This document shows, piece after piece, positions 19,038-25,975 of a stretch of DNA of 64,000 nucleotides. How positions within the stretch are numbered: position 1 is the stretch's first letter; every line of letters starts with the position of its first letter. The position numbers and the translations under genes were made by a program. The notes under the pieces are model-generated. The model searched no databases and was not told the DNA's origin. It saw only the letters and a list, made by a program, of their open reading frames with translations. The stretch is from CALSMU01 sp965230225 (GTDB lineage Bacteria > Bacteroidota > Bacteroidia > Flavobacteriales_D > Parvicellaceae): contig CBDDKM010000008.1 of the NCBI GenBank assembly GCA_965230225.1, positions 1 through 64,000 on the forward strand, read 5' to 3'.

Positions 19038-20057
19038 TTATACATATACATAGATGTCGGAAAACTCTTTCCCTTCATCGTTTATCCTTGCTATAGTATC
19101 CTTTCCGGGGATGGGTAATCGACTAATGATTACTCCTTCGGAACGGTTTTCTACTCCTACGTTTTTCTTTAATTGGAAGTACGCAGCAGGTTGTTCTAAC
19201 AGCTTTAATAGTTCATTAGATGAGAACAACTTCATTTCTTGCCCATTTGGAGCCATAACCGACTCTCCTTCGTTAAATCCAGAGTCATCTCCATTCACGA
19301 TTCTCACTCCTTCAACACCATCTAACCCCGATTGTGGAATCCAATACCTCCAATAGGTGGATTTAGCCTCAAACTGCACTTTAAAATCTTTTCGGTTCCA
19401 GGTCCAGTCCTCATTCAATACATTATTCTTTCCAAAAGCAGGGTCGTATACCAAATGAAAAACGGCATCAAACTCCGGAAATTCACTGGTTACAAATACC
19501 CTCTCCTCTTTTGTTCCATCAGAAATGGTATACACTCCTTCTTCCAGCTTTCTGGTCAGCAAATACAGATCTTCTCCTCTCTGTTCTAGTGCGTTCGAAC
19601 AATCTTCTTCGCTGCCTAACTTCTGAAGATTTACCTTTTCGTTGTTATATCCTTCCAGCAAACTTTGCTGAAACATTACTTCTGTTAAATGTTGATCACT
19701 AACAACCTCTTCTGAATGCAAAACCCCTCCCTCTTCATTAGTAAATACAAGGCGCTTCATTCTAGAAGGTGAAACCGGTGTAATATTGGACCAATTTTGT
19801 TCGTTGAACTTCGCAAAGAAGGTCAGCTCAAATGGTTCCTGAAGCGAGTATCCCAGGGTTACTTTTCCATCATCGTCTTTAACTACACCTACAGCTACGG
19901 TTAATTGCCCATTGTTTTGTTTTAGGATAACTCCTCTGGACTTGCAAAACTGCTCTGTTTCCTTACTTGGCAGCCAGGTAACTGAACGGCAAGTTCCTCC
20001 GGCAAAATATTCATGCCCAATGCTAATGGTATTCAATATGTCGTAACTCAGCAACAA
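19038..20057 (-). CDS. Unrecognised eCIS-linked protein with a TTG start
   Basis: The 339-residue protein has no motif I recognise. It appears mostly beta-strand-rich and soluble, without signal peptide or TM segments, and contains a WRYWIPQSG-type aromatic segment (about 236-244). It lies between the DUF4255 cap gene and the sheath gene, so a structural or assembly role in the particle is plausible. The frame has no nearby ATG. The best start is TTG 20057, which follows the DUF4255 stop in the same reading frame with only one intervening codon. This could reflect coupling, stop-codon readthrough or a former fusion. Confidence 0.7.
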   Translation of the reverse strand: MLLSYDILNTISIGHEYFAGGTCRSVTWLPSKETEQFCKSRGVILKQNNGQLTVAVGVVKDDDGKVTLGYSLQEPFELTFFAKFNEQNWSNITPVSPSRMKRLVFTNEEGGVLHSEEVVSDQHLTEVMFQQSLLEGYNNEKVNLQKLGSEEDCSNALEQRGEDLYLLTRKLEEGVYTISDGTKEERVFVTSEFPEFDAVFHLVYDPAFGKNNVLNEDWTWNRKDFKVQFEAKSTYWRYWIPQSGLDGVEGVRIVNGDDSGFNEGESVMAPNGQEMKLFSSNELLKLLEQPAAYFQLKKNVGVENRSEGVIISRLPIPGKDTIARINDEGKEFSDIYVYV

Positions 20058-20060
20058 GGT

Positions 20061-20636
20061 TTAAGTGTATTTATCCAGATCCACGGATCGAACGCTATCC
20101 ACCATTTTTCTAATGGATTCGTCTCTCATGGTCAACATTCTCATTTTGTACATTATGGAAGGCATATATTTAGCTCCCAGTGTACTCCACAGGTTATTTT
20201 TCATGTTCGAATCCTGATGATAGATTTCGAAAACCATTCGGTCTACTTCTGTAGATGCCAAACCGGGAGAAGAACTCCTATCGAATACAGGTTTTGCATG
20301 AAAAAAACCAATTACAGCCGACAGGTATTTCAACGCCTCTGCATAGTTCAAAGGATTAAAATGAGCAGCAAACAACACATGCAAGTTCAAATGAAGATCT
20401 GGCTGACTTCGAATAAATCCATTACCGGAACCACGAACTGCAGAACCATTCTTAAGGGTGGTTTCTTCAGACACGTCAAAAAGGCTTAGAATGATCTTAT
20501 TCTCATCCTGTGTAGCAACCTTTCCATCCTGGTCCACTAATGGACTTAACAATACTTTATCCTCGTTTAAATCAAACCTAATTTTTAAAAATTGGTTGAT
20601 CTCTTGAGTGGTAATTAAGAGGGCCTCGTCAATCAT
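20061..20636 (-). CDS. DUF4255 (Pvc16/Afp16 N-terminal) sheath-tube cap protein
   Basis: I chose ATG 20636, giving 191 residues starting MIDEALLITTQEINQFLKIRF, because this is the typical N-terminus of the DUF4255 family. The frame is open another 18 codons upstream without family resemblance. Family members such as Afp16 and Pvc16 cap the distal end of the tube and sheath and end polymerisation. Conserved strands such as LHLNLHVLFAAHFNP (about 87-101) are visible. The gene ends 3 nt before the TTG of the next gene. Confidence 0.9.
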   Translation of the reverse strand: MIDEALLITTQEINQFLKIRFDLNEDKVLLSPLVDQDGKVATQDENKIILSLFDVSEETTLKNGSAVRGSGNGFIRSQPDLHLNLHVLFAAHFNPLNYAEALKYLSAVIGFFHAKPVFDRSSSPGLASTEVDRMVFEIYHQDSNMKNNLWSTLGAKYMPSIMYKMRMLTMRDESIRKMVDSVRSVDLDKYT

Positions 20637-20774
20637 GGGGTCATCATGGGTTGTCAAGTAATTGCCTACGGACTTTCCGCACGCAAACACGAGGTTAAAT
20701 ATTCAAATTCCAAATGGATTAGTTATTGGCGGTTTTGCCAATTTTTTAAACACAAAAAAGCAGTTATACACAGG

Positions 20775-20796
20775 CTGTCTACGACCTGTCTACGAC
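20775..20796. repeat. Tandem 11-bp direct repeat
   Basis: CTGTCTACGAC occurs twice back to back on the plus strand. It overlaps the 3' end of the small two-TM gene and lies 140 nt before the DUF4255 start. It might be a regulator site ahead of the structural eCIS genes, but I see no promoter that makes this certain. Confidence 0.5.
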
Positions 20797-21053
20797 TCTT
20801 CTTCATTTTCCTGAAAAAGGGTCTTAATTGCAGAAGAAACGAACCTAATGAGCAAAATCCCCACAAAACAAGTGAGCACAAAAATGAGGTACAAAACGAT
20901 TACCTGATTATCAATTCTTCCTAGAAATTCATCCACATCGTCCACCATAAATTCCACCACCGTTAATGGAACTAATGCGAGCGGAAATGAAAAGATCAAT
21001 GCCACCAAAAACCACATGAACTCTTTCGCTATTATTTTCTTTAATAACTCCAT
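20790..21053 (-). CDS. Small two-TM membrane protein
   Basis: The 87-residue protein has two hydrophobic segments (about 13-34 and 50-72) and a charged C-terminal tail (FQENEEES). I recognise no family. It starts 1 nt after the GH18-like gene ends, so the two are surely co-transcribed and perhaps functionally paired. Small size and two TM helices are compatible with a holin-like or partner membrane protein, but this is inference from shape only. A gap of about 150 nt separates it from the eCIS structural genes. Confidence 0.75.
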   Translation of the reverse strand: MELLKKIIAKEFMWFLVALIFSFPLALVPLTVVEFMVDDVDEFLGRIDNQVIVLYLIFVLTCFVGILLIRFVSSAIKTLFQENEEES

Positions 21054-21054
21054 G

Positions 21055-22707
21055 TTATGGCACGTCTTTATTTAGTTTTAAGAACACCTTCCAACTTAAG
21101 GCAGAAATAATGGCTCCTCCTAATATTCCTAACTGGATCAATACACTAATAACGTCATCGCTGGCGATTACATCAGAATTATCGTCGAATACAAATCCGG
21201 AAACGGCAATACACACGAGAATAAATGCCAAATAGAAACCTAGTATACGTAAGTACACTCCCCACTCTTGTATCAGGAATTTCTCGTATACTTCGGATGA
21301 CAATAATGCAAGGACTACTCCGATTAACACAAACCCCAGAAGTATAACACCGATTACCATGATAACTTCTCGCTGTTTAAGAATAACACATGCGGCCTGC
21401 TCGAAACTTACCAAAGCTCCTTGAGGATTGATATTTGCGAGATTCAGTGCACTGGTATCCGATACAAAAGTGGTTGTATCAACCGGATTATTGAATCCAG
21501 GGTTCTTTACCAATTCATAGTCTTTCCAGGCATCCCACATATCGGAATAACCATCGTCATACCCCAATGCCCATATACCAGCTCCTGCAATTCCCTGACT
21601 TTGCACCCAATCCAGTTTCATCTTTAATGTTTCCGGATTATCAAAATAACATACGTATTGTCTATCACCATCTACGTAATGATAAAAAGCAGAACTGGAT
21701 ACTTCATCTATTTCCGGTGGTAAACCTCCGAGATCTTCCAAAATTTTATTTACTCTTCTATGCTCAAGAAACTCAAATTCGTTATCTCCTACTATTTCCC
21801 AAACTGCTCCATAATAGGGCAACGCCACAATTAACCTTCCTTTATGAATTCCTCTTTGCAAGTAACCATCCAGGGAGTTTTGCAGGTTATAAGTCCCCCA
21901 TTTATCTCCACTCAATATTGGTGATACGGGACCAGCAGTCTTACTTTTCTTGTAGTAATAATTGTACCCCATGATTACAAACTGCTCTACGCTGGGGATC
22001 AATGCTTCAAAATCGTAACGTTTGTCGTCGGGCACAGCGGGAAGGGCTAAAACTAAACTTTTGTCGAGTGTTTTAAGAGAGTCGGATAAATCTGAAATAA
22101 ATTGACTCAATTCATCCTTGTATCCTTCCGGGATATCTTCAAAAACCACATTTATTCCTTCGATATCTTGTCCACGGGTAACTTTATCCATCAAATACTG
22201 AATGCAGTAACCTTGTTCGTTTGGGTACTTTAACAAACACTCAATAGCCTTTGCTTCGTGGCACTTTAGTGTGAGCAACACATTACAATTATTTGCTTTT
22301 GCTTTACTCACCATTTCATCAGTTTCTTCGCTCTCCCACCCTTCTTCTTTGTAATCAAGGTTCTCAAAAGGACCTAAAAACATGGTGCAAGAAAAATAAG
22401 ATAAGGTAGTTAACTGATCATAGCGGTAGCTATCTGATGCCCCTTCTATCCAGTTAGGGTGCCAGGCAAATACTTCCAGTCCACTGGTTGGAGTTTCCTG
22501 AACTCCTAATCGTGACTGAATAGAAGACTCCACTGCTTCTGCAGCTGTGAATATTTGATTGAAAAGTTCATAAACCAACCTTTTCTCTGTTGCAGACTCT
22601 ATAGCACCAGAAGTTGTGTCCGAATTCTGCGCACAGAAACGACCATAGCTTACCAGCATAAGCAGGAAAGCTAGTACGGGGGTACTATAGATTTGCCTGT
22701 TAGTCAA
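21055..22707 (-). CDS. Membrane-anchored GH18-like protein heading the eCIS run
   Basis: The 550-residue protein has a signal peptide (about 1-27), a GH18 chitinase-like barrel (about 77-395) and three C-terminal TM segments (about 448-470, 485-506, 517-538). Fold markers are EVFAWHPNW (78-86), MGYNYYY (246-252) and GIWALGYDDG (378-387). The catalytic DxxDxDxE motif is degenerate, reading EGINVVFE (183-190): Glu190 is kept but the aspartates are replaced. Activity is therefore doubtful, and glycan binding is an alternative. The start must be TTG 22707, since a stop lies just upstream and the next Met would cut the signal peptide. It leads a minus-strand run into the eCIS genes. Confidence 0.85.
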   Translation of the reverse strand: MTNRQIYSTPVLAFLLMLVSYGRFCAQNSDTTSGAIESATEKRLVYELFNQIFTAAEAVESSIQSRLGVQETPTSGLEVFAWHPNWIEGASDSYRYDQLTTLSYFSCTMFLGPFENLDYKEEGWESEETDEMVSKAKANNCNVLLTLKCHEAKAIECLLKYPNEQGYCIQYLMDKVTRGQDIEGINVVFEDIPEGYKDELSQFISDLSDSLKTLDKSLVLALPAVPDDKRYDFEALIPSVEQFVIMGYNYYYKKSKTAGPVSPILSGDKWGTYNLQNSLDGYLQRGIHKGRLIVALPYYGAVWEIVGDNEFEFLEHRRVNKILEDLGGLPPEIDEVSSSAFYHYVDGDRQYVCYFDNPETLKMKLDWVQSQGIAGAGIWALGYDDGYSDMWDAWKDYELVKNPGFNNPVDTTTFVSDTSALNLANINPQGALVSFEQAACVILKQREVIMVIGVILLGFVLIGVVLALLSSEVYEKFLIQEWGVYLRILGFYLAFILVCIAVSGFVFDDNSDVIASDDVISVLIQLGILGGAIISALSWKVFLKLNKDVP

Positions 22708-22884
22708 AGGGGGCTAACATTAGGGTCAGTTTATTATAAGGCAGTAAATTTATATAAATAAGCTTCTCGTGAATCGATTCGCAAATTTTATTTTATCACC
22801 AATAATCAAAGGTTCTCAACAAAGAAGAGGCATCAATTCGTAGACAACATTCAAGTTTTTGAAAAAAAAATTGCACTCTTTTTT

Positions 22885-22923
22885 CACTACGTAAAAACAT
22901 TGCGTAGTGACTTATTTTCTTTG
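22885..22923 (+). promoter_or_regulatory. Dyad promoter/operator block A upstream of the tRNA-like array and slipin
   Basis: An inverted repeat CACTACG (22885-22891) / CGTAGTG (22903-22909) is followed by TTTCTTTG (22916-22923), one mismatch from the Bacteroidota -7 element TAnnTTTG. The 37 nt from 22887 to 22923 align without gaps to 32265-32301 (28 of 37 identical), upstream of the nucleotidyltransferase pair. Both copies follow a run of T. Conservation of the block argues for one shared regulator of the RNA-repair transcripts. Confidence 0.6.
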
Positions 22924-23047
22924 CTCCTGAAATTGAAAAACGTTCTTTAAAATATGTTCATCGCGAACAAAAAGCTTCCTGTTTGGAAGTGATAATTCAT
23001 TGAACTCAAGGGTCCTGATGAGTGTTTCTGTATAGCACCATAGTATT

Positions 23048-23133
23048 GGGCAATGAGCCTGGATATGCTATCCTTATTTAATGTTATTATCAACATCTAT
23101 GTGTCATGGGTTCGATTCCCATATTCTCCACCA
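23048..23133 (+). ncRNA. Defective tRNA-like element 1 (intact T-arm and CCA end)
   Basis: The 3' part is a textbook tRNA end: T-stem ATGGG/CCCAT (23106-23110, 23118-23122) around TTCGATT, acceptor strand ATTCTCC, discriminator A and encoded CCA (23131-23133). The candidate 5' acceptor GGGCAAT (23048-23054) pairs with one mismatch and one wobble. A short D-like arm AGC-CTGGATAT-GCT follows, then an 11-nt insertion and a 5-bp stem ATGTT/AACAT with a 6-nt loop, so no normal anticodon loop exists. It cannot be a decoding tRNA as drawn. It may be a tRNA relic or a mimic. Confidence 0.6.
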
Positions 23134-23139
23134 AGCAAG

Positions 23140-23215
23140 GGGGAATTAGCTCAGCTGGGTAGAGCAATAGATCACGTCTATGAAGGTTCGAATCCTTCCT
23201 GGAATTACACTCCAG
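23140..23215 (+). ncRNA. Defective tRNA-like element 2, followed by a Val-like anticodon arm
   Basis: Acceptor-like GGGGAAT (23140-23146), TA, a perfect D-arm GCTC-AGCTGGGTA-GAGC (23149-23165), A, then a 5-bp stem ATAGA/TCTAT with only a 5-nt loop TCACG. There is no variable loop, and a perfect T-arm GAAGG-TTCGAAT-CCTTC (23182-23198) follows. Instead of a 3' acceptor strand there is another hairpin CTGGA-ATTACAC-TCCAG (23199-23215) shaped like an anticodon arm for Val (TAC). Strong tRNA parts in an order that cannot make a tRNA argue against a functional tRNA and for a relic or mimic. Confidence 0.6.
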
Positions 23216-23235
23216 TGGCTGACCTCGCTTCCGCA

Positions 23236-23307
23236 TAGCTTTAGCGAAGCGAAGATGGTAAGGCAGCATACTTTTAATATGTTGACAAAATGAAGTTTAC
23301 ACCTTCT
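23236..23307 (+). ncRNA. Defective tRNA-like element 3 (Lys-TTT-like anticodon arm)
   Basis: The segment GATGGTAAGGCAGC resembles the 3' half of a tRNA D-arm. It is followed by a regular anticodon arm GCATA-CTTTTAA-TATGT (23266-23282) with T33 and anticodon TTT (Lys). A weak T-arm-like hairpin GAAG-TTTACAC-CTTC (23292-23306) follows after a normal-length variable region. The T-loop lacks the TTCRA consensus and the acceptor strands do not pair. It continues the same plus-strand array as elements 1 and 2, before the slipin gene. Confidence 0.5.
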
Positions 23308-23586
23308 AAAAATGTGTAGTGATGAGAAATGGAAGTGCGCCTTCGGTCGGGGGCAAGAATGAGATCCGAACCGACAACTCAGGTATTATCCGGGTAACGA
23401 GGATACCGCTGTGCAAAGGTTTCGACTTTATGTATTAAAAGCTTAACGACTACCTCTAGTCTGATAATCAACATGCGATAAACTTGAAATTCCGAACACA
23501 ACTTAATCAATACTCCGATTTTATCGGGTGAAGACCGTGCTTCCTTTCTCATATTTAAAATGAAGTAAACTATAAAAACAACTATA

Positions 23587-24684
23587 ATGAAAAGAGTAAG
23601 AATTAACCAAGGATTTACCGGTTTGGTATTCCGTAATGGAGACTACCAAAGAGTTCTTACAGCTGGTAAACATTGGATTGGTTTAAAAGAAGATGTAAGA
23701 GCATACAACATGTCTTTACCCTTTAACACCAACCTTCCACTCAACTTACTGTTGAGGGATGAAGCTTTGGCAGATATGCTACACGTTGTTAATCTAAAAG
23801 ATCAAGAAATTGCATTGGTATTTGAAAGTGGAAATTTTCAAAATACCTTAACAGCGGGTAAACATGTATACTGGAAAGGATTAATGGACTACCGTTTTCA
23901 GGTTGTTAACTTGAACGAAGTATTTGTAGATAAAGATATTCCGAAAGAGGTATTATCTAAAGCTAGCCTTCTAAAATACATCAGAGTATACAAGGTAGAG
24001 CCATACGAAACTGGATTACTATTTGTAGATGGAGTATACACCGGAAAACTTAAAACCGGAACACACTACTTCTGGAAAAACAACACACCAGTGGAAGTTT
24101 TCAAAGCAGATATGAGACAAATGCAAATGGAAATTTCCGGGCAAGAAATCCTAACCAAAGATAAAGCTGCAATCAGAATTAACTTTTATACACAATACAA
24201 AATTATTGACGTGGAAAAGGCTTTGATTGAAAACAAAGATTTTGCTAAACAACTGTACATCTTGCTGCAATTGGCACTTAGAGAGTACATTGGAACTCTT
24301 TCTTTAGACGAGTTACTGGAAAAGAAAGAAGCAATAAAAGGATTTGTTTTGAACTCTATTGAAGAACAAATATCCAACTTAGGTGTTAAAATTACTGATG
24401 CTGGAATTAGAGACATTATACTACCGGGAGACATGAAAGAGATCATGAATCAGGTATTGATTGCTCAGAAAAAAGCTCAAGCTAACACCATTATGAGAAG
24501 AGAAGAAACTGCTTCCACCAGAACATTGCTAAACACTGCAAAATTGATGGAAGAGAATGATATTCTTTTCAAATTGAAAGAGATGGAATATGTAGAAAAA
24601 ATAGCCGATAAAATTGGTGAGATTACAGTTTCCGGGAACGGACAAATTATCGATCAATTAAAAGGTATATTCTCTGGAAAGTAA
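23587..24684 (+). CDS. Slipin/SPFH (band-7) family protein of the RNA-repair island
   Basis: The 365-residue protein lacks a TM segment. Its N-terminal half holds three copies of a GLVFxxGxYxxxLxAGKHxxW-like unit at about residues 9-35, 75-98 and 138-162. These are followed by the SPFH core (about 165-300) and a helical tail. Family knowledge: slipin genes recur beside rtcB in bacterial RNA-repair neighbourhoods; SPFH proteins oligomerise into membrane or scaffold assemblies. The gene follows the tRNA-like array on the same strand, with dyad promoter A further upstream. A strong terminator 6 nt after the stop separates it from rtcB1. Confidence 0.85.
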   Translation: MKRVRINQGFTGLVFRNGDYQRVLTAGKHWIGLKEDVRAYNMSLPFNTNLPLNLLLRDEALADMLHVVNLKDQEIALVFESGNFQNTLTAGKHVYWKGLMDYRFQVVNLNEVFVDKDIPKEVLSKASLLKYIRVYKVEPYETGLLFVDGVYTGKLKTGTHYFWKNNTPVEVFKADMRQMQMEISGQEILTKDKAAIRINFYTQYKIIDVEKALIENKDFAKQLYILLQLALREYIGTLSLDELLEKKEAIKGFVLNSIEEQISNLGVKITDAGIRDIILPGDMKEIMNQVLIAQKKAQANTIMRREETASTRTLLNTAKLMEENDILFKLKEMEYVEKIADKIGEITVSGNGQIIDQLKGIFSGK

Positions 24685-24690
24685 AAAAAA

Positions 24691-24714
24691 GGATCAGGTT
24701 TCTGATCCTTTTTT
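24691..24714 (+). terminator. Intrinsic terminator after the slipin gene
   Basis: Perfect 7-bp hairpin GGATCAG-gttt-CTGATCC followed by six T. An A-run precedes it, so it may also work on the opposite strand. Confidence 0.9.
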
Positions 24715-24789
24715 ATTTTTCATTTTTATTGCGCAACAACACTGCACACTACTATCAGATCTTTGGTTTATATTTAAAAATCATAAGAT

Positions 24790-25950
24790 ATGAAACAAGT
24801 TATTTCAACAGAAAAAAGACCAATCAAACTTTGGTTAGAGGACCTGGAAGATGGAGCTTTGAAACAGGCTAAAAACCTGGCTAACCTTCCGTTTGCATTC
24901 AGACATATTCCACTAATGCCAGATAGTCATCAAGGGTACGGAATGCCAATTGGCTCTATCCTGGCAACAAAAGGAGTTGTTGTTCCGAATGCCGTAGGTG
25001 TAGATATTGGATGTGGCATGTGCGCAATGAGAACCGAAGTACAGGACATTTCTAAAGATGAACTAAAAAAAGTACTTGGTCTTGCAAGAAAAACAATCCC
25101 ATTAGGATTTAATTGGCACGACGAACCTCAAGATGAAGACTTAATGCCGAAAGGACATGAAGATCTGCCTATCGTAAGTAGACAATATGTAAAAGCTACC
25201 AAGCAAATTGGATCTTTAGGTGGTGGAAATCACTTTATTGAAATCCAAAAAGGCGACGACGGTTATATTTGGATCATGATCCACTCCGGGAGTAGAAACC
25301 TGGGATATAATGTAGCTAAGTGGTACAATCATGCTGCCATTAATCTTAATGAAAGGTACCACTCTTCCGTAACCAAGGACATGGAACTAGCCTTTTTGCC
25401 AATAGAAACAAAGGAAGCCAAAGACTACCTGGCAGAAATGGAATACTGCGTGAAGTTTGCCTATGCCAACAGAAAATTAATGATGACCAGAATGGCAGAA
25501 GCCATGAAGGAAGTTATGGGTGATTTTGAAACTGATGACATCATTAATGAATCGCACAATTTTGCGGCCTGGGAAAACCATTTTGGCGAAAATGTTTTGG
25601 TTCATAGAAAAGGAGCAACCAGAGCTTTTGACGGAGAACTTGGAATGATCCCAGGATCTCAAGGAACCAATTCTTACATTGTAAGAGGACTTGGTAATCC
25701 GGAAAGCTTTAAATCCTGTTCTCATGGAGCCGGAAGAAAAATGGGAAGAAAACAAGCTCAAAGAGAATTAAGTCTTGAAAATGAGATCAAACTCTTAAAC
25801 GATAAAGGAGTGATCCATGCCATAAGACATCAAAAAGATCTTGACGAGGCCACTAGTGCTTATAAGGACATTGATATCGTTATGGAAAACCAAAAGGATC
25901 TTGCCGAAATTGTAGTTAAGCTTTCACCGCTCGCGGTATTAAAAGGATAA
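24790..25950 (+). CDS. rtcB: RNA-splicing ligase RtcB, copy 1
   Basis: The 386-residue enzyme joins 2',3'-cyclic-phosphate or 3'-phosphate RNA ends to 5'-OH ends using Mn2+ and GTP. All signature elements are visible: MPDSHQGYGMPIG (43-55), the metal site GVDIGCGM (Asp72, Cys75), GGGNHF (His148), MIHSGSR (His165), SHNF (His256) and SHGAGR with the guanylylated His (312). It is a compact RtcB. A GATCTTTG -7-like site about 25 nt upstream may be its own promoter. It ends at a terminator shared with the convergent HD-Pnk gene. Copy 2 at 28963 is a distinct subtype. Confidence 0.96.
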   Translation: MKQVISTEKRPIKLWLEDLEDGALKQAKNLANLPFAFRHIPLMPDSHQGYGMPIGSILATKGVVVPNAVGVDIGCGMCAMRTEVQDISKDELKKVLGLARKTIPLGFNWHDEPQDEDLMPKGHEDLPIVSRQYVKATKQIGSLGGGNHFIEIQKGDDGYIWIMIHSGSRNLGYNVAKWYNHAAINLNERYHSSVTKDMELAFLPIETKEAKDYLAEMEYCVKFAYANRKLMMTRMAEAMKEVMGDFETDDIINESHNFAAWENHFGENVLVHRKGATRAFDGELGMIPGSQGTNSYIVRGLGNPESFKSCSHGAGRKMGRKQAQRELSLENEIKLLNDKGVIHAIRHQKDLDEATSAYKDIDIVMENQKDLAEIVVKLSPLAVLKG

Positions 25951-25975
25951 AGGGCAGAAAATCTGCCCTTTTTTA
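25951..25975. terminator. Bidirectional terminator between rtcB1 and HD-Pnk
   Basis: Hairpin AGGGCAG-aaaat-CTGCCCT flanked by A-rich sequence on the left and TTTTT on the right. It lies between two convergent genes and touches the HD-Pnk stop codon. Confidence 0.85.

Larger units (their letters stand above)
22708..23586. other. Divergent intergenic region between eCIS and RNA-repair genes
   Basis: I see no protein gene here. Plus-strand content in order: a dyad promoter block (22885-22923), then three defective tRNA-like elements (23048-23307), a stem-loop 23225-23252 (TCGCTTC/GAAGCGA) and further hairpins at about 23340-23410 (for example GGTAT/ATACC flanking an inner CC/GG). A short ORF over the tRNA-like elements is not coding. 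For the minus strand, TTG-N17-CTTCTTTG at about 22820-22850 is a weak promoter candidate for the GH18/eCIS run. Confidence 0.6.

Noticed and set aside
20735..20756. TTGGC/GCCAA hairpin plus T-run as a terminator
   Set aside because: The T-run is on the plus strand, where no transcript is known, so it is unlikely to end the minus-strand operon.
655..22707. Prophage interpretation of the contractile tail genes
   Set aside because: There is no head, portal, terminase or integrase gene, and the AAA+ ATPase, DUF4255, DUF5908 and CIS tape-measure genes are eCIS-specific.
23053..23238. 61-codon ORF over the tRNA-like array
   Set aside because: It is the translation of tRNA-like sequence (CCA end, D-arm and T-arm); no protein signal.
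23340..23410. rRNA or antisense tRNA fragment (GATCCGAACCGAC...) in the slipin leader
   Set aside because: The reverse complement resembles tRNA T-arm and 16S words only partially; stems can be drawn in both senses, so the identity cannot be supported.
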